Shown here: piece after piece, positions 1-6,489 of the stretch
How positions within the stretch are numbered: position 1 is the first letter of the stretch
Layout of the letters: every line of letters begins with the position of its first letter
Origin: Flavisolibacter sp.
Lineage (GTDB): Bacteria > Bacteroidota > Bacteroidia > Chitinophagales > Chitinophagaceae
Assembly (NCBI GenBank): GCA_028288675.1
Contig: JAQBNG010000123.1
Location: 1-35,361 of the forward strand
Direction of reading: 5' to 3'
Length of the DNA stretch: 35,361 nt
The notes under the pieces: generated by a model
The model's database searches: none
What the model was told of the DNA's origin: nothing
Seen by the model: only the letters and a program-made list of their open reading frames with translations
Translations under genes and position numbers: made by a program

Positions 1-756
1 GTCTGTGCCGTGGGTGCCGCTATGTGCCTCGGTTTTTGGCTGCCGCAAAATTTTAAATATCCGTATGCGGCTATTGGCTTTTCCGATTTCTGGAGGCGGT
101 GGCATATCACACTTTCTGCATGGCTGAGGGATTATCTATACATACCGCTGGGAGGTAATCGCAAAGGAGAATTCAGAACCTATGTAAGCCTGATGATAAC
201 CATGCTGCTGGGTGGCTTATGGCATGGCGCTTCGTGGACATTTGTCGTTTGGGGAGCCTTACATGGGATCTATTTATCAGTGGAAAGAATGTTAAGAGGC
301 AAGAAAGAAACTACTGATAACCTTCCTTCCGGAGATAGAACGCCAACAGTTACTGTTATCGAACCGTACGTTACTAAACAGGCATCATTTGCTCCGGCTT
401 TCCTGCAAAAGAAAAGCGTAAAAAATTTCATGCTGGCACTACTTACTTTCTTTTTAGTAAATGTTACCTGGGTGTTCTTTCGGTCACAGGATTTTACAAC
501 TGCATGGCGCTTGTTAGGCTCTATGTTCGGTGGAGATAAAGAGGGCATTGCGTTACTGCCTACCATTGGAATTTATAAAGTGGCAGTTGTTGTTACACTA
601 ATGTTCTTCTCGCACTGGTTCCTTCGCAATACAAGTGTATTAGAAGTTGCCAAGAAGATGAAATGGTGGCTGGTGAGTTTGGTTTGGGCATTGATGCTAA
701 TACTTCTAATCTTAAGTCAGGAGAGTAGCGGGTCGTTTATTTATTTTCAGTTTTAA
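1..756 (+). CDS. MBOAT-family membrane O-acyltransferase (AlgI-like), 5' truncated
   Basis: This is the C-terminal half of an AlgI/DltB-type membrane-bound O-acyltransferase, a family that moves acyl groups (often acetyl) onto extracytoplasmic polysaccharides together with a periplasmic partner. The reading frame is open to the first base, so the true start lies outside the window; whole family members are about 470 residues and only about 250 are present. Visible are the conserved [20 protein letters not shown] block and, about 40 residues later, [19 protein letters not shown], which carries the conserved His of the family. Two or three hydrophobic helices follow, including a C-terminal one ending in FIYFQF. 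A strong bidirectional hairpin terminator follows. Its substrate cannot be told, and no SGNH/AlgJ partner is seen on this side. Confidence 0.92.
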   Translation, partial: VCAVGAAMCLGFWLPQNFKYPYAAIGFSDFWRRWHITLSAWLRDYLYIPLGGNRKGEFRTYVSLMITMLLGGLWHGASWTFVVWGALHGIYLSVERMLRGKKETTDNLPSGDRTPTVTVIEPYVTKQASFAPAFLQKKSVKNFMLALLTFFLVNVTWVFFRSQDFTTAWRLLGSMFGGDKEGIALLPTIGIYKVAVVVTLMFFSHWFLRNTSVLEVAKKMKWWLVSLVWALMLILLILSQESSGSFIYFQF

Positions 757-789
757 TACTAGTTAAGAAACAGACTAATTCAGGGTTAT

Positions 790-822
790 AAAAAAGAGCA
801 GCGAATTTCGCTGCTCTTTTTT
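790..822. terminator. Bidirectional rho-independent terminator
   Basis: A 14-bp perfect stem, AAAAAAGAGCAGCG paired with CGCTGCTCTTTTTT, closes a five-base loop. It has A's on one side and T's on the other, so it can stop transcription from both the MBOAT gene (plus) and dnaJ (minus), which converge here. Confidence 0.93.
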
Positions 823-846
823 ATTTATTCTAAAGTTTAAACTGTA

Positions 847-2007
847 TTATGTAAACATCTCCCTCATCTTATCAAAGAACGATTTCTCATTCTTATCAGG
901 ATTTGGTTTAAAGTTTGGCGAGTGGTTTAACTTTTCCAATATCATCTTTTCCTCCGGGGAAACATTTTGGGGCGTCCATATATTTACATGCACCAACTGG
1001 TCGCCTTTTTCATAGCTGTTTACCGCAGGGAAGCCCTTTCCTTTCAGGCGGAAGATTTTACCACTTTGTGTACCGGGGGGTATTTTAATTTTCGCACGGC
1101 CATCAATTGTTGGCACTTCTAACTGCGTACCAAAAACTGCATCAGGAAAAGTGATGTGCAATTCAAACACTACGTTTAATCCTTCACGCTGTAGTTCCTT
1201 ATGAGCTTCTTCTTCAATTAAAATTATCAGGTCGCCGGGAGAGCCGCCACGTTCGCCGGCATTACCTCTTCCACTTATGTTTAACTGCATTCCTTCCTGT
1301 ACGCCGGCTGGTATATCAATGTTTACGGTTTCTTCGCCATAAACTCTTCCTTCGCCTTTACAATTATTACATTTCGCAGTAATGGTTGTGCCTTCGCCAC
1401 CGCAGGTTGAGCAGGTAGTAACGGTTTGCATCTGGCCTAAAAACGTATTGGTTACTTTGCGTACCTGACCACTGCCACCACAGGTACCACAGGTTTGCAC
1501 ACTGCCTTTATCTTTTGCACCGCTTCCGGTACAAACAGTACAAGGCACATGCTTTTTTACCTTAATATTTTTAGTAGCGCCTTTGGCAATTTCTTCGTAA
1601 GTAAGTTTTAATTTAATGCGAAGGTTGCTGCCGCGTATGCCACGGGCTGCCCGCTGCCCGCCTCCGCGGCTACGTCCACCACCGCCAAAAAAAGACCCGA
1701 AAACATCTTCGCCAAACACATCACCAAACTGGCTGAAAATATCTTCCATGTTTTGGCTATGACCACCACCACGTCCATTACCACTTACACCGGCATGACC
1801 ATAGCGGTCGTATTGGGCCCGCTTATCCTGGTCACTTAATACTTCGTAAGCTTCCGCTGCTTCTTTAAATTTTTCCTCTGCGCTTTTATCGCCGGGGTTG
1901 CGGTCGGGGTGATATTGCATGGCTACTTTGCGGTACGACTTTTTAATTTCATCGGCCGCAGAGCCTTTGCTAACACCTAATATTTCGTAATAATCTCGTT
2001 TTGACAT
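847..2007 (-). CDS. dnaJ: Chaperone protein DnaJ (Hsp40)
   Basis: Co-chaperone that delivers unfolded proteins to DnaK and stimulates its ATPase in the cytoplasm. The order is complete: J domain (about residues 1-70) with the HPD motif in YHPDRNPG; a Gly/Phe-rich linker; four CxxCxGxG zinc-binding repeats ([32 protein letters not shown]); and the C-terminal substrate-binding domains. Length is 386 residues, normal for type I DnaJ. An ATG four codons further upstream (2019) is also open, but the ATG at 2007 is preceded by GGAAG at good spacing and gives the usual [12 protein letters not shown] beginning. It lies downstream of grpE on the same strand, separated by about 300 bp holding a dispersed repeat, so the two may not be a simple operon. 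Confidence 0.97.
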   Translation of the reverse strand: MSKRDYYEILGVSKGSAADEIKKSYRKVAMQYHPDRNPGDKSAEEKFKEAAEAYEVLSDQDKRAQYDRYGHAGVSGNGRGGGHSQNMEDIFSQFGDVFGEDVFGSFFGGGGRSRGGGQRAARGIRGSNLRIKLKLTYEEIAKGATKNIKVKKHVPCTVCTGSGAKDKGSVQTCGTCGGSGQVRKVTNTFLGQMQTVTTCSTCGGEGTTITAKCNNCKGEGRVYGEETVNIDIPAGVQEGMQLNISGRGNAGERGGSPGDLIILIEEEAHKELQREGLNVVFELHITFPDAVFGTQLEVPTIDGRAKIKIPPGTQSGKIFRLKGKGFPAVNSYEKGDQLVHVNIWTPQNVSPEEKMILEKLNHSPNFKPNPDKNEKSFFDKMREMFT

Positions 2008-2321
2008 TTTGGCTTCCATTCCGCTTTAAACGGAGAGTTTTTTATCCCTCAAATTATAAGAGGGTATGTATTTTATATTCTGCTTTTTATATTACCACCT
2101 TTTGTACTACTATAGGGCGACATTGGCGACGCTCCATTCATTTGTAATAATTCTGTTGGGCTTTATTGCCTGGTGGCATTACAAAGCGTACAAGAGTGCG
2201 ACGCAACAGACGATGCCATAAGCAAAACTGCCGGGAACATAAAAATTTATTACAAAGAGCTTTTTAATCGACAGTAGTATCAGCCTGCGTCTTTCCATCT
2301 TCCGGTAGAAGACAAGGGCTT
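2008..2321. other. Intergenic region between grpE and dnaJ
   Basis: About 310 bp with no convincing gene on either strand. It holds a copy of a 54-nt dispersed element (2187-2240) and, close to dnaJ, an inverted repeat CCCTC-N9-GAGGG (2046-2064). No sequence matching TANNTTTG was found in front of dnaJ, so how dnaJ is transcribed is unclear. Confidence 0.6.
2187..2240 (-). repeat. Copy 1 of a 54-nt dispersed intergenic element
   Basis: Read on the minus strand this begins ATGTT-C-CCGGCA, has the core CATCGTCTGTTG, and ends TTGTACG. A second copy lies at 34701-34754 on the plus strand. By eye 41 of 54 positions are identical with no gap. Both copies are between genes and neither encodes an evident peptide. 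A nested inverted repeat (TGGCAT at 2173-2178 with ATGCCA at 2213-2218; GCGT with ACGC inside) overlaps this copy. Confidence 0.75.
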
Positions 2322-2891
2322 TCATTTACCCACTACCACTTTAGCAAACCGGATAATTTTATCATTCAGGTAATAGCCTTTTTGTACCTCCGCTACCACT
2401 TTGCCAACCATTTCATCACCAGCCACAATTTCCGTAATGGCTTCATGCAAATCAGCATTAAAAGGGGTGTTCACTACTTCCATGGGTTTAAGTCCTTTAG
2501 CAGTAAGGATATTGCGCAGCTTTGAAAAAACAAGGCTTACACCTTCTTTAACCTGCGAAACATCATTGGCTGTTTCTAAACCTTTTTGTGCCCGTTCGCT
2601 GTCATCAATTACATCAAGCAAATCAGTAATTACATCTTTGCCAGCTGTTTGTATCATTTCAATTCTTTCCTTAGCGGTACGGCGGCGAAAGTTATCGAAC
2701 TCTGCTGCCTGCCGTAAGTATTTGTCGTTTAACTGTGCAATCTGTTCTTTTAATTCTTCTACTTCCGATTCATCAGCAACTGGTTCGTTAAGGTGCTGGT
2801 TACCATCAATGCTTTCGTCCGAATTTATACTAAAGTCCACTTGCTCTTTTTCCTGAACAGTGCCATTATCCTGCATTTCCTGTTTATTCAT
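2322..2891 (-). CDS. grpE: Nucleotide exchange factor GrpE
   Basis: Exchange factor that releases ADP from DnaK, completing the DnaK/DnaJ/GrpE cycle. At 189 residues it has the usual architecture: an acidic, poorly ordered N-terminus; a long coiled coil (about residues 45-100, with LNDKYLRQAAEFDNFRRRTA, the GrpE hallmark); and a small beta domain ending GYYLNDKIIRFAKVVVG. The start is taken as the ATG at 2891; a TTG seven codons upstream (2912) is open but overlaps the predicted -7 element. A TTG-N17-TACCTTTG promoter sits immediately upstream, giving a leader of roughly 13 nt. No hrcA gene or CIRCE element is next to it, as expected for Bacteroidota. Confidence 0.97.
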   Translation of the reverse strand: MNKQEMQDNGTVQEKEQVDFSINSDESIDGNQHLNEPVADESEVEELKEQIAQLNDKYLRQAAEFDNFRRRTAKERIEMIQTAGKDVITDLLDVIDDSERAQKGLETANDVSQVKEGVSLVFSKLRNILTAKGLKPMEVVNTPFNADLHEAITEIVAGDEMVGKVVAEVQKGYYLNDKIIRFAKVVVGK

Positions 2892-2909
2892 GGTCGTAAA
2901 AATTGTGTG

Positions 2910-2937
2910 CAAAGGTAGCTTTCAAGAATATTGCCAA
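2910..2937 (-). promoter_or_regulatory. Bacteroidota-type promoter of grpE
   Basis: On the minus strand a -33-like TTG (2935-2937) is followed after 17 nt by TACCTTTG (2910-2917), a full match to the known -7 consensus TANNTTTG. The ATG of grpE lies 19 nt downstream. Confidence 0.7.
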
Positions 2938-2988
2938 CCGGGCAAAGTGGGACAAATTGTCTTTATTAGCAGCCTTGTAACAAAATGA

Positions 2989-3077
2989 AGTTTGCAGTTG
3001 GCAGTACGCAGTTTGCACCGCTGATGCTATTGCTCATTATTCTAATACAACATCCGCATTTTTGCCAACTGCAAACT
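2989..3077. repeat. Inverted repeat of the TTTGCAGTTGGCA family
   Basis: AGTTTGCAGTTGGCA (2989-3003) and its exact reverse complement TGCCAACTGCAAACT (3063-3077) face each other across 59 nt. A further partial copy, GCAGTTTGCA, lies at about 3008-3017. Similar degenerate strings occur at 10411-10511, 18079-18128 and 26171-26290. Confidence 0.75.
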
Positions 3078-3100
3078 GATCCCTGCCAAGTTATTCTGCC

Positions 3101-3108
3101 CATCTTTG
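3101..3108 (+). promoter_or_regulatory. Possible -7 element of rlmI
   Basis: CATCTTTG differs from TANNTTTG at one position and lies four bases before the ATG. No convincing -33 element is visible, so this is tentative. The same CANNTTTG variant occurs before the transketolase gene (16144-16151) and GGGPS (33288-33295), both minus strand. Confidence 0.35.
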
Positions 3109-3112
3109 CACC

Positions 3113-4285
3113 ATGAAAAAAGTGCACCTGAACCGAAAGATTGCCCAACGTATCGCCAATGGCCACCCCTGGATTTTTGGCAATGAGGTAAACAATGTAG
3201 AAGGCTCTCCCGAGCCGGGAGAGATGGTGGAAGTTTATTTTCACGACGGTAAATTTGCTGGCAAGGGCTATTTTAATCAGCAGTCGCAGATTATGGTGCG
3301 CCTGCTGACGCAGGAAAAAAAGGTAGAGATCAATGAAGCTTTTTTCTTTGAAAAAATAAGGCAGTGTTGGGCTTACAGGCAAAGCATTGGATACACCGAA
3401 AACTGCCGCCTGGTGTTTGGCGAAGCAGATGGATTGCCCCAGTTAATTATCGATAAGTTCAACGATTATTTTGTGATCCAGACTTTGGCCCTTGGGATTG
3501 ATGTATGGAAACCTGCGGTGGTGAAGGCTTTGCAAACGATATTCAAACCTAAAGGAATTTATGAGCGAAACGACGTTCCGGTACGGGAACTGGAAGGCTT
3601 GCCGCAACAAAAAGGCTTTTTGTCAGAACCTTTTGACACCAAAATCATCATCAACGAAAACGGTTTACAGTTCCAGGTAGATATTGAGAACGGCCAAAAA
3701 ACCGGCTACTTTTTAGATCAGCAGGATAACCACAAAGCCATTCGGCATATTGTAAAAGGGGCCGATGTTTTAGGCGCCTTTACTTACACTGGCACCTTTG
3801 AAATTCATGCGGCGCATTATGGGGCTAAATCAGTTTTAGGGCTGGATATTTCTGAAAACGCAGTTTCACAGGCCAATAAAAATGCGGAGCTAAACGGCTT
3901 GCAAAACATCGTAAAGTTTGAGACTGCCAATGCCTTTGATGCATTAAAGCAATGGAGCAAGGAAGAAAAGAAGTATGATGTAGTAATGCTTGACCCGCCT
4001 GCTTTTACAAAAAGCAGGGCTAATATTCAAAATGCTATTGCAGGCTATAAAGAAATTAATTTGCGGGGGATGAAGTTATTAAAGCCCGGAGGCTTTTTGG
4101 TAACGTCGAGTTGTACAAACCTTGTTTCGCCGGAATTATTCCTGCAGACAATTGATGCCGCTGCCAAAGATGCGCGGAGAAGAATAAGGCAGGTAACATT
4201 TAAGTCGCAATCATCCGATCATCCCATCATCTGGAATATGGAGAATACAAATTATTTAAAGTTTTTGATCGTGCAGGTTATCTAA
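3113..4285 (+). CDS. rlmI: 23S rRNA (cytosine-5)-methyltransferase, RlmI-like
   Basis: S-adenosylmethionine-dependent methyltransferase of the YccW/RlmI class, which in E. coli methylates C1962 of 23S rRNA. At 390 residues it is full length. The N-terminal PUA domain (about residues 1-75) begins MKKVHLNRKIAQRIANGHPW. A central linker domain follows. The Rossmann methyltransferase domain (from about 185) has the SAM-binding VLGAFTYTGTFEIHAA, the acidic LGLDISENAV and the catalytic-region motif DPPAFTKSR. A Cys in VTSSCTN fits the second conserved position of the fold. It stands alone between grpE and a hairpin terminator. The exact target base is inferred from the family and not shown by the sequence. 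Confidence 0.9.
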   Translation: MKKVHLNRKIAQRIANGHPWIFGNEVNNVEGSPEPGEMVEVYFHDGKFAGKGYFNQQSQIMVRLLTQEKKVEINEAFFFEKIRQCWAYRQSIGYTENCRLVFGEADGLPQLIIDKFNDYFVIQTLALGIDVWKPAVVKALQTIFKPKGIYERNDVPVRELEGLPQQKGFLSEPFDTKIIINENGLQFQVDIENGQKTGYFLDQQDNHKAIRHIVKGADVLGAFTYTGTFEIHAAHYGAKSVLGLDISENAVSQANKNAELNGLQNIVKFETANAFDALKQWSKEEKKYDVVMLDPPAFTKSRANIQNAIAGYKEINLRGMKLLKPGGFLVTSSCTNLVSPELFLQTIDAAAKDARRRIRQVTFKSQSSDHPIIWNMENTNYLKFLIVQVI

Positions 4286-4420
4286 ACCGGGAGATGTTAG
4301 AACCGGGATAGATAGGAAAAGTGGAATTTATGGGAAATAAAAAAGGTCGTTCAAAATGAACGGCCTTTTTTAAAATGTTGTATATCCCGCTTATCCTATT
4401 CATCCCAAAAATCCCGGTTC
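4285..4420. repeat. GGGAT-type intergenic repeat flanking the rlmI terminator
   Basis: AACCGGGA occurs twice in direct orientation (4285 and 4301). GAACCGGGAT (4300-4309) has an exact inverted partner ATCCCGGTTC (4411-4420). Between them are further GGGAT/ATCC variants on both sides of the terminator hairpin, so the whole 120 bp could fold as one long imperfect cruciform. Confidence 0.6.
4339..4372. terminator. Bidirectional terminator after rlmI
   Basis: The stem AAAAAGGTCGTTCA / TGAACGGCCTTTTT has one G-T pair and a three-base loop, with a T-run on the plus side and an A-run on the left. It serves rlmI and the convergent small gene on the minus strand. Confidence 0.9.
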
Positions 4421-4427
4421 AGATAAA

Positions 4428-4751
4428 TTACTTTGCAACCTGGAACTTGCCAGACTCCACCATTCTTCCGGTTTTGTCTTTAAGCTGGTAAATGTAAACG
4501 CCACGGCTAAAGTCTGTGAGGTTAATAGCTGTACGCTGAGGCATATTACTGGCATCGTACATTTTGCGGCCTAAAATGGCATTGAAGATTTGAATAGAAT
4601 ACCCTTGAGAATAAGCTTTTTGAAAGTCGAAATTAATGACAGATGTAGCAGGGTTCGGGTAAAACCGTACAATTGATGCTTGCAGACCCGCCGATGAATT
4701 CGTTTTGCTCTCCTGAGCTTTCGATGCGGTTGAAACAATAAAAAAGGACAC
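4428..4751 (-). CDS. Small secreted protein made almost only of a T9SS type A sorting domain
   Basis: A Por/T9SS C-terminal sorting domain fills most of the protein: FYPNPATSVINFDF, then IQIFNAILGRKM, INLTDFSRGVYIYQL and the Gly/Lys-rich end, the usual order of strands in type A domains. Such domains send cargo through the outer membrane by the type IX system and are cleaved off. Here there is no cargo domain; only about 20 residues separate the signal sequence from the domain. The GTG at 4751 gives a signal peptide with no positive N-region. Reading seven codons further upstream to a CTG at 4772 gives MKRLILIVSFFIVSTASKAQ, a textbook signal peptide. No ATG is in frame before a stop at about 4793. 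The gene is therefore either started at a rare codon or is a decayed C-terminal remnant. Confidence 0.75.
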   Translation of the reverse strand: MSFFIVSTASKAQESKTNSSAGLQASIVRFYPNPATSVINFDFQKAYSQGYSIQIFNAILGRKMYDASNMPQRTAINLTDFSRGVYIYQLKDKTGRMVESGKFQVAK

Positions 4752-4860
4752 TATAAGTATAAGTCTCTTCAGATAATTGATTTTAAAAGATTACAGTACA
4801 ATAATAGTTCAATTTTTAAAAAAAGCAAAGGCGATGCCGGAAAAAAGTGAAAACGGGTAG

Positions 4861-5334
4861 TTATACTTTTAGGCGGGTTAATGTTTCTGTAATCGCTTTG
4901 AAATTGGGCTGAAGGCCGGCATTTTCCAGGACTTCCTCATATTGAATAAGGCCGTCTTCATCAATTACAAACGCCGCCCTTTTTGAAACACCCCGCATTC
5001 CAAAACCAAATTGCTCATAAATAGCGCCATAAGCTTGTGATGTTTCTTTATTAAAATCGCTAAGTAAGGGAAAGTTTAAATTTTCTTCTTGTTTGTATTT
5101 AGCCAAAGTGTACAGGGAGTCCACGGAAATACCAATGACCTGTGCGGTAAAACCTTCATACATTCTTATGTTGTCCCTTACTGAGCAAAGTTCTGCAGTG
5201 CACGTAGAGGTAAACGCAAGGGGGAAAAAAAGCAGCAAAACGTTTTGCCCTTTAAAATCAGAGAGGGAGACTTCTTTTTTATTAGTATCAAATAAAGTAA
5301 AGCCCGGCGCAGGTTGTCCAATTTGTAATGCCAT
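4861..5334 (-). CDS. Thiol peroxiredoxin (BCP/PrxQ-like, redoxin family)
   Basis: Thioredoxin-fold peroxidase that reduces hydrogen peroxide and organic hydroperoxides. It is 157 residues, full length for the family. The active-site block PLAFTSTCTAELC has the peroxidatic Cys45 in the expected (P)xxxTxxC context and a second Cys50 five residues on, the arrangement of PrxQ/BCP enzymes that form an intramolecular disulfide in one helix. AhpE-type enzymes are an alternative. The next conserved blocks are VIGISVDSLYTLAKYKQEEN and FPLLSDFNKETSQAYGA. It follows oxyR on the same strand with only 61 bp and no terminator between, so the two are probably co-transcribed and the peroxidase is likely part of the OxyR response. 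Confidence 0.9.
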   Translation of the reverse strand: MALQIGQPAPGFTLFDTNKKEVSLSDFKGQNVLLLFFPLAFTSTCTAELCSVRDNIRMYEGFTAQVIGISVDSLYTLAKYKQEENLNFPLLSDFNKETSQAYGAIYEQFGFGMRGVSKRAAFVIDEDGLIQYEEVLENAGLQPNFKAITETLTRLKV

Positions 5335-5395
5335 AGTATAGGTTTAGGGATGTAACAATTGTTCTGGTAAAGAGTTCACAAGAAAAGGCATGTAT

Positions 5396-6334
5396 TTAGG
5401 AAGCAGCAATAATATCAGTTTCCTGTTTTGTATTGATGTGCGGTTTTACCCCGGCAATAATTTCTTTTTCTAAAATTTGGAGCAAGCCTTTTTTTACAAA
5501 ATGGCGGTAGGTTACCAGGCTGATTTCCCTGACCGGCACTGGTGGCTTAAAGTGTCTTAATTTTTCTTTCCCTTTTTTATCAAACTGAATGGTTGCCAAG
5601 TGAGGTATAATGGTAATGCCACCATTCATCTCAGTAATCTTCAGCAGGCTTTCTATGCTTCCGGTTTCATAATCCAGGTGGTGAATGATAGCTTGCTGTT
5701 TTTGTATCTCACATAAGTTTAAAACCTGCGAACGTAAACAGTGCCCTTCTTCCAGCAACCAAAGTTTGTTGATGTCAATATCTTCCGCAAGGATATATTT
5801 CTTTTTGAGGCTTTTATTTTCATCGGCCACATACACTTTAAATTCTTCATAAAAAAGGTGCTTTTCAGCAAAGCCTTTTTCCGATAGCGGCGTAGCCATG
5901 ATTGCCACATCTAATTTATCTGTTGAAAGCAACTTTAATAAATGTTCGGTGGTTTGCTCAACAATCTTAAGTTTTACAGCAGGATGGCCTTTTAAGAACT
6001 GCGTTAGAAAAAGGGGCAATAAGTAGGGTGCAACAGTAGGTATTACGCCAATGCGCAGCTCGCCATCTGTACCGCTTTTTATTTCTTTGGACAGAAGCCG
6101 GAGTTGTTCTGTCTCCCGCAGAACCACTCTTGCCTGTTCAATGATGGCGCTTCCGATTTCTGTAGGTACAACAGGTTGCTTGCTTCTGTCAAAAATGATA
6201 ACGTCTATTTCCTGTTCCAGCTTTTTTATCATCATGCTTAATGTGGCTTGGGTAACAAAGCAACTGGCTGCCGCTTTTTCAAAGTGGCGATGTGTATCCA
6301 CAGCTACTATATATTCTAACTGTTGTAGATTCAT
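5396..6334 (-). CDS. oxyR: Hydrogen-peroxide sensing LysR-type regulator OxyR
   Basis: LysR-family activator with an N-terminal winged helix-turn-helix (residues 1-60, MNLQQLEYIVAVDTHRHFEK, then TQATLSMMIKKLE) and a periplasmic-binding-like sensor domain. The decisive feature is EEGHCLRSQVLNLC: counted from the ATG at 6334 its cysteines fall at 199 and 208, the same numbers as the redox-active pair of E. coli OxyR, which form a disulfide on oxidation. The frame is open upstream of 6334 but the extra 41 residues are unlike the family. It is divergent from catalase with 155 bp between the starts, and followed by a peroxiredoxin. A C-terminal tail of about ten residues (INTKQETDIIAAS) looks dispensable. 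Confidence 0.95.
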   Translation of the reverse strand: MNLQQLEYIVAVDTHRHFEKAAASCFVTQATLSMMIKKLEQEIDVIIFDRSKQPVVPTEIGSAIIEQARVVLRETEQLRLLSKEIKSGTDGELRIGVIPTVAPYLLPLFLTQFLKGHPAVKLKIVEQTTEHLLKLLSTDKLDVAIMATPLSEKGFAEKHLFYEEFKVYVADENKSLKKKYILAEDIDINKLWLLEEGHCLRSQVLNLCEIQKQQAIIHHLDYETGSIESLLKITEMNGGITIIPHLATIQFDKKGKEKLRHFKPPVPVREISLVTYRHFVKKGLLQILEKEIIAGVKPHINTKQETDIIAAS

Positions 6335-6357
6335 CTTATAGATATAATTGATGAAAG

Positions 6358-6383
6358 TATAGAAAGATTTGTTTTTGTCTATA
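6358..6383. promoter_or_regulatory. Candidate OxyR operator between oxyR and catalase
   Basis: TATAGA and TCTATA form a perfect six-base inverted repeat with a 14-nt spacer, containing the ATAG/CTAT half-site pieces known for OxyR. It lies 24 bp upstream of the oxyR start and overlaps the -33 region of the likely catalase promoter, the usual place for OxyR. This is by inspection only. Confidence 0.45.
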
Positions 6384-6402
6384 GAAATATTGGTGACCTT
6401 TG
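6374..6402 (+). promoter_or_regulatory. Likely catalase promoter
   Basis: TTTG (6374-6377), a 17-nt spacer and GACCTTTG (6395-6402), one base from TANNTTTG. The 17-nt spacing equals that of the grpE and acyl-CoA dehydrogenase promoters here. A weak -7 would fit a gene that needs an activator. Confidence 0.5.
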
Positions 6403-6406
6403 TTAG

Positions 6407-6445
6407 AGTTGGAGCAACTGCTTTTATTACATAAAAAGCAGTTGC
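6407..6445 (+). promoter_or_regulatory. Strong hairpin in the catalase leader
   Basis: GCAACTGCTTTT (6414-6425) pairs perfectly with AAAAGCAGTTGC (6434-6445) across eight bases. An overlapping smaller hairpin AGTTG-GAG-CAACT (6407-6419) uses the same CAACT, so the two exclude each other. It lies near the 5' end of the expected mRNA, about 45 nt before the start codon. No T-run follows, so it is not a plain terminator. Confidence 0.55.
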
Positions 6446-6489
6446 TTTAGTACACAATTTGATGCATTAATCACTTAAAGAATAATTGT

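Noticed and set aside
2046-2064. CIRCE element for HrcA upstream of dnaJ
   Set aside because: Only the nine-base spacer agrees; the arms CCCTC/GAGGG are not TTAGCACTC/GAGTGCTAA, and no hrcA is present. Kept only as a low-interest inverted repeat.
2401-2856. A 151-codon open frame antisense to grpE
   Set aside because: It mirrors the codon structure of grpE, is rich in Ser/Leu/Cys typical of antisense frames, and has no start context; grpE on the other strand is certain.
2966-3382. A 138-codon minus-strand open frame across the start of rlmI
   Set aside because: It overlaps the conserved PUA domain of rlmI and a repeat, and its composition is that of a shadow frame.
5396-6457. A longer OxyR starting at 6457
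   Set aside because: The 41 extra residues would be encoded by the catalase promoter and operator region; ATG 6334 gives the normal length and puts the redox cysteines at 199 and 208.
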